A DNA stretch of 19,689 bases, from NCBI GenBank assembly GCA_937967775.1, contig CALCJH010000181.1, forward strand, positions 1 through 19,689, written 5' to 3'. The position numbers were made by a program, and so were the translations under genes. Source of the DNA: an uncultured bacterium (lineage in GTDB: Bacteria > Armatimonadota > UBA5829 > DSUL01). The notes below the pieces were generated by a model, which saw nothing but the letters and a program-made list of their open reading frames with translations, did not search any database and was not told the origin of the DNA. Shown in pieces: positions 6,976 to 13,695 of this stretch (its first letter is position 1; every line of letters begins with the position of its first letter).

Positions 6976-7851
6976 TCAGATGGTGACGCACTCGACGGCT
7001 TCGGAGCATCCCGAGGCCATTGAGCGGTCAATGGCCGACAGGACGGCCACGGGAGTCAGCATCTCCTCCGGCGTCAGGTCGTTCTTGCCAGTCTTGATCA
7101 TCCGCAGATACGCCTCCAGCCCCCGCAGATATAACCCGCGATAGTCCAGGCGGCCGTGCAGGGATCCGTTTTCCCCGTAGAACCCCCATCCGAAACCGCC
7201 CTTGTATCCCTGCATCAGGTGAAGAGTGACACACGGACCTCCATCCGCGTACATCACAGTGGCCAGATGGCTGTTCCCCGTGCCCCGGTGGAAGGTTACA
7301 CTCTCAACGCCGGGCCCCAGGGCGCCGACCATCATCTCGCACTGGTGCACCCCGTAGAAGAACACTCCGCCGTATTCGCTATCGATGCTGCACGGGCCGG
7401 AGAAATCGGCAGCCAGGATAGGCTCCAGACGCTTCCGTGCCTCGATCACTCGCTGGAAACCGTGCGCGTAGCGTACGCACGAATACGATGTGACGATGAC
7501 CTTTCTCTTGCGCGCCAACCGCAGCAGCTCCCGACCTTCCCCTACTGTGTAGGAGAACGGTTTATCCACGAAGACGTGGATCCCTGCCTCCACCAGCGGG
7601 GTGGCCGCCGGGACGTGGTACTTCGCGTGACGATGGTCCACGATGGCGGCGTCTATCTTGCCGATCATCTCCTCCGGACTCTGGACGATCTCGGGGATCA
7701 GGCATCTCTCCGCCACCTTGCGGGTGTGTTCCGGTTCCTCTCCCCAGAGCGCCACCACGCGCGCCCCGGCTATTGTCTTGCGGACGTTCAGGATCTTCGC
7801 GAATGCGGCGGTGTGACTGTTTTCGCTCCCGACGATGCCGATGCGTAGCAT
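6976..7851 (-). CDS. Gfo/Idh/MocA family NAD(P)-dependent oxidoreductase
   Basis: 291-residue cytoplasmic dehydrogenase of the family that oxidises or reduces sugars and inositols. The N-terminal Rossmann fold begins at residue 2 (LRIGIVGSENSHT, about 3-14, a variant of the usual glycine-rich loop). The VDKPF motif at 95-99 carries K97, the family's catalytic lysine equivalent to the EKP motif. GVHQCE (167-172) places H169 where the family has its substrate-binding histidine. The second domain (about 125-280) is the usual beta-sheet substrate domain, shorter than in many members. The start ATG 7851 is fixed by the Rossmann strand; the nearest GGAG is 13 bases away, so initiation may be weak. 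It lies 73 bp after the amidase gene on the same strand, with a small hairpin between, so it may be partly co-transcribed with the ftsEX operon. The substrate cannot be told from sequence. Confidence 0.9.
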   Translation of the reverse strand: MLRIGIVGSENSHTAAFAKILNVRKTIAGARVVALWGEEPEHTRKVAERCLIPEIVQSPEEMIGKIDAAIVDHRHAKYHVPAATPLVEAGIHVFVDKPFSYTVGEGRELLRLARKRKVIVTSYSCVRYAHGFQRVIEARKRLEPILAADFSGPCSIDSEYGGVFFYGVHQCEMMVGALGPGVESVTFHRGTGNSHLATVMYADGGPCVTLHLMQGYKGGFGWGFYGENGSLHGRLDYRGLYLRGLEAYLRMIKTGKNDLTPEEMLTPVAVLSAIDRSMASGCSEAVECVTI

Positions 7852-7901
7852 AACTGTGTTGCGACTCCTCGCGACGATGATTTCTGATACGGAGAAGATC
7901 C

Positions 7902-7916
7902 GGCCGGAAACCGGCC
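7902..7916 (-). terminator. Small hairpin after the amidase gene
   Basis: GGCCGG (7902-7907), AAA, CCGGCC (7911-7916) form a tight 6-bp stem nine bases after the amidase stop, followed in the minus direction by a pyrimidine-rich stretch (GGATCTTCTCC). It probably weakens read-through into the oxidoreductase gene; it is not a strong terminator. Confidence 0.35.
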
Positions 7917-7924
7917 TTCCTGTC

Positions 7925-8566
7925 TCAATCCCCGAAGAAGTATTTCAGCACAGCTCGCGCCACTGCCTGCCCCACCAGCGAGTGTAATGACGCCTGCTTC
8001 AGCAGCTCCCGCTCGTGGGGATTGGTGTGGAACAGGATCTCGATGAGGCACGAAGGGCAACGCGGCGCATGCAGCATCCGGAGGCGGTGCCAGTGCTCCC
8101 GGACGCCCCGGTCCTGGACTTCGGGATACACAGTGCGGATGGCCCGTAGCACGTGATCCTGCACCTGCTGCGCCAGACGCTGCGAATCCTCCAGACGGTA
8201 GGGGAGATCTGTCAGCTCTTCAGGGGAGAGATGCGTCTGACCCGTGTAAAAAGTCCAGGTGCCGCCGCCCGGCGTGCCGTCCGCAGTGGCGTCCGAGTGC
8301 AGCGCCACCAGGCAATCGCATTCCAGCTGGTTGGTCAGAGCCGCCTCAGAGTCCAGATCGGAAGGCGCATCCTGCGACTCCCGGCTGATGAACGCCTCCA
8401 CCCGGCCGTCCTCATCCAGCGCTTTGCGGGCCTCCACGGCGAAAAGCCAGAGGTTCTTCCCCTCGTTGTAGATCTCCCGCCCGTCATAGTCCAGGATGCG
8501 ATTGCCGTACTGGCACGACGGATTCAGCATCACCCTCGGCCGCCGCAAAACTTCCTCCTTCTTCAT
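7925..8566 (-). CDS. Amidase_3-type N-acetylmuramoyl-L-alanine amidase homologue, variant zinc site
   Basis: 213-residue protein related to zinc amidases that cut the bond between MurNAc and L-Ala in peptidoglycan. Matching parts are VMLNP at the start of the fold, NEGKNL with E35 as second zinc ligand, VALHSDA with H90 as third ligand, and IEILFHTNPHE with E176 as catalytic glutamate, then the final helix. The first ligand is odd: the family has DPGHGG, here the sequence is NPSCQY (15-20), so the His is replaced by Cys18 (or Gln19 takes over). I recall amidase homologues with a PS-x-Q motif, so this may be a subfamily. No signal peptide or membrane segment is present. The ATG at 8566 overlaps the stop of the LytM-factor gene (TGATG), implying translational coupling. 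Given its place in the ftsEX operon, it is the likely target of the EnvC-like activator, but activity and location are open. Confidence 0.82.
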   Translation of the reverse strand: MKKEEVLRRPRVMLNPSCQYGNRILDYDGREIYNEGKNLWLFAVEARKALDEDGRVEAFISRESQDAPSDLDSEAALTNQLECDCLVALHSDATADGTPGGGTWTFYTGQTHLSPEELTDLPYRLEDSQRLAQQVQDHVLRAIRTVYPEVQDRGVREHWHRLRMLHAPRCPSCLIEILFHTNPHERELLKQASLHSLVGQAVARAVLKYFFGD

Positions 8567-9690
8567 CAAAGCGGGTCCACCGGCTGGCCGTTGCGGCGCA
8601 CCTCCCAGTGCAGATGCGGGCCAGTGGACCACCCCGTGCTGCCCACCCTTCCAATGACCTGTCCCTGAGACACCTCCTGCCCCACGCGCACCGACACGGA
8701 CGAGCAGTGGGCGTACAGCGTGGAGACACCTCCGCCGTGGTCTATCGCCACCGTGTAGCCGTAGGCGTCCATCCATCCGGCGATGATGACCGTGCCGGCG
8801 GCCGCGGCCCGGATGGGTGTGCCACTTGGAGCGGCGATGTCCACCCCGGTGTGTAGCTTGGTCTTCCTAAGGATGGGGTGGTAACGCATCCCGAATCCGG
8901 AAGTGATGCGGCCGCTGACGGGCCGGATGAACCCTCCCGTGAAGGCGGTCGCCAGTCTTCGCCTGCCTTCCGGCGTCTCCTGCATCCGCCGGATCATTGC
9001 CGCGATTCGCTGGGATTGACGGATCAGTTCGTCCAGATGCCGCTCATAAGCCACGCGATCCCGCCGGATGGCATCATACTGCGCCCGCTGCATCCACGCC
9101 AGCTCGCGCTCCTGCTGCTCCTGGGAAGCCAGCCGCGCCTGCAGCCCGTTGATCTCCATGACCTTGCGGCGCTGGGCTTCCTGCCGACGCCGGATCTCGT
9201 TGCGGGACTCCCGGATCTCCTCCAGCAGGCGAAGGTCGCTCTCCACGATCTGCTGGATCATCTTGGTGCGAGTCAGGGCACCCCAAGTATCCTGGGTGGT
9301 CACGAACGCCACCAGATAGGTGGAAGGCGGACACTTGTAAGCATCTTCCAGTCTCTGCGTCAGCGCGCGGCGCTTTTCATACAGGCGGGCCTCCATCCGC
9401 GCGAGCTCTCCCGAGATGGAGTGGAGCTGTCCGCGCGAGCGATGCAGCTGCCTGCGGGTCTCAGCCAGGCTCAGGCGGGTGTCGTTGAGTTGCCGCTGCG
9501 TCTGAAAGAACTGACTGCGCGCCATCCGCTCGCGCCGCCGCGCTTCCGCAAGTTTGGACCTCACCGCCTGAATCCGCTGCTGAACGGAGCCCAGCTTCTG
9601 GTTGTATTCCGTGACACTCTGAGGGAACGCGACCGTCGAAAGGGCCACCAGACCGACCGCCACCGCTGCCACATGGCGTCGTGCCATCAT
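8566..9690 (-). CDS. EnvC-like murein hydrolase activator, coiled coil plus M23/LytM domain
   Basis: 374-residue exported protein. A signal peptide occupies about 1-25 (MMARRHVAAVAVGLVALSTVAF). A long coiled coil follows from about 27 to 240, interrupted at about 115-135 by LEDAYKCPPSTYLVAF, the segment seen in EnvC/PcsB-type proteins that bind FtsX. The C-terminal LytM domain (about 250-374) keeps all expected zinc ligands: H280 and D284 in LHTGVDIAAP, and H359 and H361 in GPHLHWEV; YAH (H328) is also present. E. coli EnvC has a degenerate LytM site and only activates amidases. Here the intact ligands suggest the protein could itself be an endopeptidase as well as an activator. The ATG at 9690 overlaps the ftsX stop (ATGA); GGAGG lies 10 bases upstream. 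ATG 9687 is a possible alternative. The amidase gene starts inside its stop codon. Confidence 0.92.
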   Translation of the reverse strand: MMARRHVAAVAVGLVALSTVAFPQSVTEYNQKLGSVQQRIQAVRSKLAEARRRERMARSQFFQTQRQLNDTRLSLAETRRQLHRSRGQLHSISGELARMEARLYEKRRALTQRLEDAYKCPPSTYLVAFVTTQDTWGALTRTKMIQQIVESDLRLLEEIRESRNEIRRRQEAQRRKVMEINGLQARLASQEQQERELAWMQRAQYDAIRRDRVAYERHLDELIRQSQRIAAMIRRMQETPEGRRRLATAFTGGFIRPVSGRITSGFGMRYHPILRKTKLHTGVDIAAPSGTPIRAAAAGTVIIAGWMDAYGYTVAIDHGGGVSTLYAHCSSVSVRVGQEVSQGQVIGRVGSTGWSTGPHLHWEVRRNGQPVDPL

Positions 9691-10595
9691 TGCGCCGCCG
9701 CCTCCAGAGAGCTTTCCTTCAGATACCGTCTGATGGAAAGATAGCTGGACAATGCCCCGAGTCCCAGCCCGGCTGCCATCAGCAAAGCGGCAAGCTGCCA
9801 CGGAGCCACCCCGCTATCCAGAAACCGCGTGATGCTCTGCAGATCGCCCGTCAACGCCTCTAGGTAGGCGCCAGCCAGTCGGATGAGCAGCAGCGCGAGC
9901 ACCGCCCCGGCTCCGGCCAGCAGCATTCCTTCCAGCAGGAACGGAAACCGGATGAACGAGGGCCTTGCCCCCACCAGACGCATAATGGAGACCTCGCGCC
10001 GCCGCGCGTAGATGCCCAGACGGATGGTGTTTCCGATGATGAACGCGCTGCCCAGGAACAGAACGACGGTGGCCACCGCGCCTGCAATACCGACCACGCG
10101 CGCCAGTCCCGTGAAGAAGCGGACCTCGTTCTGCCGCCACAGGATGTCGTCCACCTCGGGCAGGTTGCGGATCCGGTTCTGCAGATGCCTCCCCCTCCGC
10201 GGGTCAGACATCCGGATCTTGAAGGAATCCAGGGCGGGATTGTAGAGCAGGTCATCCATGCTGATGTCCTGCCCCAGCGAGCGTTTGAACTCCTGCCAGC
10301 CGCGCTCCTTGGAGATGAACGTCACGCTGGCGACCCCTGGCATGGCGGCCAGAGTCTCCTTCAACTTGCTGACCCGATCGGGAGGGGTGCCGCGCCGGAC
10401 GTAGACGGCCATGTCGAACTCCTGCGGCAGCTTCTCGCAGGCGCGGTGCACGGCGATGGCTGTGAGGGCGAATCCGGCGGATATGGCCAGGCTGACCCCT
10501 GCGGTCAACACAGCGGCCAGGGCCATCAGGCGATTGCGCCGGATGTTCGCCAGCGCCTCCAGCACCAGGAACTCAACGCTGGACGGATTCAGCAT
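9687..10595 (-). CDS. ftsX: Cell-division ABC transporter-like membrane protein FtsX
   Basis: 302-residue inner-membrane subunit of the FtsEX complex, which uses ATP hydrolysis to switch on peptidoglycan hydrolases at the septum rather than to move a substrate. Four membrane segments are visible at about 22-49, 165-189, 218-245 and 266-288, with a large extracytoplasmic domain between the first two (about 50-160), the part that contacts EnvC-like partners. The segment RRREVSIMRLVGARPSFIRFPFLLEG (about 198-223) is the cytoplasmic coupling region typical of FtsX. The start at 10595 overlaps the end of ftsE by 23 bases, and its stop overlaps the LytM gene start, so the three are tightly coupled. 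The ribosome-binding site is poor, consistent with coupling to ftsE translation. Confidence 0.95.
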   Translation of the reverse strand: MLNPSSVEFLVLEALANIRRNRLMALAAVLTAGVSLAISAGFALTAIAVHRACEKLPQEFDMAVYVRRGTPPDRVSKLKETLAAMPGVASVTFISKERGWQEFKRSLGQDISMDDLLYNPALDSFKIRMSDPRRGRHLQNRIRNLPEVDDILWRQNEVRFFTGLARVVGIAGAVATVVLFLGSAFIIGNTIRLGIYARRREVSIMRLVGARPSFIRFPFLLEGMLLAGAGAVLALLLIRLAGAYLEALTGDLQSITRFLDSGVAPWQLAALLMAAGLGLGALSSYLSIRRYLKESSLEAAAQ

Positions 10596-11268
10596 GGTAG
10601 TACGCTCTCTGCTCGTCGCGCGCGATGCCGTTCAGATCCAGAGCGACCACCCTCCTGCGCATCCGGTTCACCATCTCGCTGTCATGAGTGGACATCAGCA
10701 CCGTGGAGCCCCGCAGGTTGATCCGCTCCAGCAGTTGCATGATCTCCCAGGATGTGTCCGGGTCCAGGTTGCCCGTTGGCTCGTCCGCCAGCAGAATGGG
10801 GGGATCCGTCACCAGCGCCCGGGCGATGGCCGTCCTTTGCTGCTCTCCGCCGGAAAGCTGGGACGGGAAGGAATCGCAACGGTGCGTCAGCCCCACCAGC
10901 TCCAAGAACTCTGGCACTCGTCTGCGAATCTGGCGGGCCGATGCTCCGGTGACGCGGAGCGCGAAGGCGATGTTCTCCCACACCGTCCTGTCCGGCAGCA
11001 GGCGGAAGTCCTGGAACACCACGCCTACCTTGCGCCGCAGCCGCCAGACCTCCCCTTCCGGGATGGCTCCAACGTCCTGCCCGTCCACCAGCACGGTTCC
11101 CTCCGTTGGAACCTCTTCGCGGTAGATCAGTTTCAGCAGGCTGGATTTCCCCGTTCCAGTCGGCCCCACGATGAAGACGAATTCCCCTTTCTCCACACGG
11201 AGGTTTATCCCGCGCAGTGCCAAAACTCCATTGGGATAGATGAGGGAAACGCCGCGGAACTCGATCAT
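10573..11268 (-). CDS. ftsE: Cell-division ATP-binding protein FtsE
   Basis: 231-residue ATPase partner of FtsX. Walker A is GPTGTGKS (35-42), the Q-loop glutamine is Q86, the ABC signature LSGGEQQR begins at 138, Walker B is ILLADEP (158-164) with catalytic E163, and the switch histidine is H195 in STHD. The start MIEFRGVSLIYPNG matches the usual FtsE N-terminus, so the ATG at 11268 is chosen over the ATG 57 bases upstream. There is no Shine-Dalgarno sequence in front of this ATG, and a good sigma70-like promoter lies so close that the transcript would be nearly leaderless. It is the first gene of the ftsE-ftsX-LytM factor-amidase operon and is divergent from lnt. Confidence 0.96.
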   Translation of the reverse strand: MIEFRGVSLIYPNGVLALRGINLRVEKGEFVFIVGPTGTGKSSLLKLIYREEVPTEGTVLVDGQDVGAIPEGEVWRLRRKVGVVFQDFRLLPDRTVWENIAFALRVTGASARQIRRRVPEFLELVGLTHRCDSFPSQLSGGEQQRTAIARALVTDPPILLADEPTGNLDPDTSWEIMQLLERINLRGSTVLMSTHDSEMVNRMRRRVVALDLNGIARDEQRAYYHAESVQR

Positions 11269-11280
11269 GACAGCCAGGTC

Positions 11281-11309
11281 AGTATGCCAGATTCCCGGAT
11301 GCCCGTCAA
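11281..11309 (-). promoter_or_regulatory. Sigma70-like promoter of the ftsE operon
   Basis: Read on the minus strand, TTGACG (11309-11304), exactly 17 bases, then CATACT (11286-11281). These match the consensus at 5/6 and 4/6. Transcription would begin around 11274-11275, only about 6 bases before the ftsE ATG at 11268. Confidence 0.6.
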
Positions 11310-11364
11310 CGCGCCGCAGCCGCATTCCGGCGCGCCTCGCCAGCGGTGTGTGGAGAGGCTCCCG

Positions 11365-12903
11365 ATGACGCTGCGAGCCCGTCTGATGCTGGGTGCAGCC
11401 GGCGGAGCGGCATTCGGCGCGTCACAGCTCATGGTGGATTACGGCGCGCTGGTGTGGCTCTCCTTCGTGCTGCTGGGAATGGCGTTCGGCGGGGCCTCTG
11501 GATGTCATACTGCCGCGTGCGTGCTGGTGTGGGCGCTTGCTGGCTACGGCACCGGGCTCTGGTGGGTCACCGTGTTCGGCCTGTTGCCCTGGGTCATTCT
11601 GACGCTATGGCAGACAGTGTTTCTTATGCCCGCGGGGCTGGTTGCTGGAGGATCGTGCAGGAGCAGCCGTCTGTTTGCCGCCGCGGCCGGAGTGGCGGCT
11701 CTGGTGGCGCTGGGAGAATGGCTGGCAGGCAGCGGTCCTGCCGGCATCGCAATGGCGACCGCCTCTGGACCCCTTGCCCGGAATCTGGCCGCGGTTCAGT
11801 GGGCCTCAGTCTGCGGAGCGCCAGGCCTTTCGTTCCTTGTGGCCCTCTGCGGTCTGGCGGCCGGGCTATCCCTAGTCTCACGCAGGCGTGCGGCCTTCGT
11901 CGCGGCCCTCGTGTTGCCAGGGGGGCTGCTGGCCGCCGGATGGGCGCTGCGTGAGACTGCACCGCCTGCACGAGGGCATCTCAAAGTGGCAGCGGCGCAG
12001 GGGATGACCGCGCCAGGCTTTGACGACCCCCTCCCGCCGCGAGAGACCCTACAGGTATATTTCGAACTGTCGGCGCGTGCGCGGATGGAGCACGGGGCGC
12101 AACTGGTGCTCTGGCCGGAGACTGCCTGCCCGGGGCTGCCCTTCCAAGACGAGCGACTGCTGGAAACACTGAAGGATGCGTTCCGTGAACTGCAAATGGC
12201 GGCCATCATCGGCGCTCAGAACAGTCCGCAGGAGCCGGGCTCGGACCCTTCTCCCAGGAATGTGGCTCTGGGCATCAGCCGAGAAGGGCGTGTGGAGGGA
12301 GCCTATGAAAAGCAGCGTCTGGTGCCCTTCGGTGAGTATGTACCCTCGCCCCACCTGAGCGGACTGGCGCGGCTGTGGCGTGGCGATGCTCGGGACTACC
12401 GGCCCGGCGGGCGCTGGCCGCCCGTACCTCTGGAGGGAGCGCAGGTCGGCGTGCTAATCTGTTCGGAGACCATGTTTACCCATCTGGCGGCGCTGCGCGT
12501 GCGGGAAGGAGCCACGCTGCTTGCCGTTTTGAGCAACGATAGCTGGTTCGGCCGCGGACCCGCAACAGAGCAGCTAGCACGGACCTGCATTCTGCGGGCG
12601 GTGGAGTTCCGGCGGTCGCTGGCCAGAACCGCAGAGTCTGGATATTCCATGATGATCTCCCCGGATGGGCGGGTTCTGGCGCAATCCGCGCTGATGCGGC
12701 GGTGCGTCGTTGCGGCGGGGCTGCCGGTTGTGAATGCCCGGAGTGTCTACTCCCATCTGATGCCTGTCCTTCCGCTGGTTCTGGCGGTGGTGGCAGTGGG
12801 ATCGCTGAGCGTTTGCTGCAAACCTGGAGCCGCCGGAAACCCGGAAGCCGCATCGAGCGTCATGGGGATTACGGCTGTTGACGGACAGCCTCACTTACGC
12901 TAA
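11365..12903 (+). CDS. lnt: Apolipoprotein N-acyltransferase
   Basis: 512-residue inner-membrane enzyme that adds the third acyl chain to the N-terminal cysteine of lipoproteins, the last step of lipoprotein maturation. The first ~200 residues are strongly hydrophobic with several membrane segments. A nitrilase-like domain (about 205-460) carries the catalytic triad: E252 in LWPETACP, K316 in YEKQRLVPFGEYVP, and C366 in VLICSETMF. SNDSWFG, conserved in the family, follows. A final hydrophobic helix (LMPVLPLVLAVVAVGSL) precedes a short polar tail. The ATG at 11365 has GGAGAGG six bases upstream. The frame stays open far upstream (to about 10411), but that part is antisense to ftsE/ftsX and has no family similarity. 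It lies 96 bp from the divergent ftsE, and a greA gene follows 107 bp later, probably in one transcript. Confidence 0.95.
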   Translation: MTLRARLMLGAAGGAAFGASQLMVDYGALVWLSFVLLGMAFGGASGCHTAACVLVWALAGYGTGLWWVTVFGLLPWVILTLWQTVFLMPAGLVAGGSCRSSRLFAAAAGVAALVALGEWLAGSGPAGIAMATASGPLARNLAAVQWASVCGAPGLSFLVALCGLAAGLSLVSRRRAAFVAALVLPGGLLAAGWALRETAPPARGHLKVAAAQGMTAPGFDDPLPPRETLQVYFELSARARMEHGAQLVLWPETACPGLPFQDERLLETLKDAFRELQMAAIIGAQNSPQEPGSDPSPRNVALGISREGRVEGAYEKQRLVPFGEYVPSPHLSGLARLWRGDARDYRPGGRWPPVPLEGAQVGVLICSETMFTHLAALRVREGATLLAVLSNDSWFGRGPATEQLARTCILRAVEFRRSLARTAESGYSMMISPDGRVLAQSALMRRCVVAAGLPVVNARSVYSHLMPVLPLVLAVVAVGSLSVCCKPGAAGNPEAASSVMGITAVDGQPHLR

Positions 12904-13010
12904 AACGATTCACCGGCTCTCCGTCGGGCGCCGCCCGGAAATCGGACATACCTAAAGAAGGGAAGCCGGAAAGGCGTGCGAAGCGCGCCGGAGAAAGAGG
13001 AACTTGCCAG

Positions 13011-13487
13011 ATGCAGATCCGCCTGACAAGCGCCGCCATCAAGAAAATCCAGGATGAGTTAGCTTTCCTTGAATCGCGCGAGCGGCCCAGGGTGGCCGAG
13101 CGAATCAAACAGGCCCGCGGCTACGGGGACCTGAGCGAGAACTACGAATATCACGCGGCGAAGGAGGAGCAGGGCTTTCTTGAGGCCCGCATCCGGGAGC
13201 TTCGCGCGGTCCTGAGCCGGGCGCAGGTGGTGGATGCCGATTCTCTCGCGGAGGGAGTCGTCGGGCTGGGCACGAAGGTCCGCGTCCGCCACCGCGAGTT
13301 CGACATGGAAGAGGAGTACACCATCGTCACGATGGTGGACGCCGACCCGGGAAGCAACAGAATCAGCGAGCAGTCGCCCATTGGCAAGGCGCTGATGGGT
13401 GCAAAGGTCGGGGATGTTGTGGAATACAGCGCCCCCGCTGGCGTGCAGACGCTGGAGGTGCTGAGCGTCGAGGCCGCCGACGTCTGA
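13011..13487 (+). CDS. greA: Transcription elongation factor GreA, canonical tip
   Basis: 158-residue Gre factor that rescues backtracked RNA polymerase by stimulating transcript cleavage. The coiled coil (about 8-78) carries the intact tip GDLSENYEY with D40 and E43, the acids that position the catalytic magnesium. The C-terminal domain contains SPIGKALMGAKVGDVVEYSAPAG. Length and start match standard GreA. ATG 13011 follows the purine-rich GAGAAAGAGG. Because its tip is normal, this is probably the housekeeping copy and the 6386 gene the specialised one. It is downstream of lnt on the same strand and convergent with the glycosidase gene at 13696. Confidence 0.94.
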   Translation: MQIRLTSAAIKKIQDELAFLESRERPRVAERIKQARGYGDLSENYEYHAAKEEQGFLEARIRELRAVLSRAQVVDADSLAEGVVGLGTKVRVRHREFDMEEEYTIVTMVDADPGSNRISEQSPIGKALMGAKVGDVVEYSAPAGVQTLEVLSVEAADV

Positions 13488-13595
13488 GCGGCTGCTCCTT
13501 TCCTTCACAACCCCTGGCTTACGCCGCGCCCTCTCCGACGGGCAGGCCTCTCGCCCGGTGGACATCCCAGTGAGAAGCCTTCGGCTAGTTGGAGC

Positions 13596-13616
13596 AAGAT
13601 GCCCGTCCTGCATCTT
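13596..13616. terminator. Hairpin in the convergent gap after greA
   Basis: AAGATGC (13596-13602) and GCATCTT (13610-13616) make a perfect 7-bp stem with a 7-base loop in the 208-bp gap between two convergent genes. A smaller AGCC/GGCT stem lies at 13576-13586. Neither is followed by a T-run on either strand, so it is a weak candidate terminator; nothing else is visible in this gap. Confidence 0.3.
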
Positions 13617-13695
13617 CTGCGCTGCCAACCTCTGAATGTGTTTCCTCGACGCCAGGCTCTCGACTGACGCGCCGTGCTTCAATCCGGCCGGCACC

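Noticed and set aside
8878..9744. 288-codon plus-strand frame antisense to the LytM factor
   Set aside because: Leu/Arg/His-rich sequence from the reverse of a coiled-coil gene; no start context.
10411..11364. Long N-terminal extension of the lnt reading frame
   Set aside because: The frame is open for 318 extra codons but lies antisense to ftsE and ftsX, shows no membrane or nitrilase features, and the ATG at 11365 has a ribosome-binding site.
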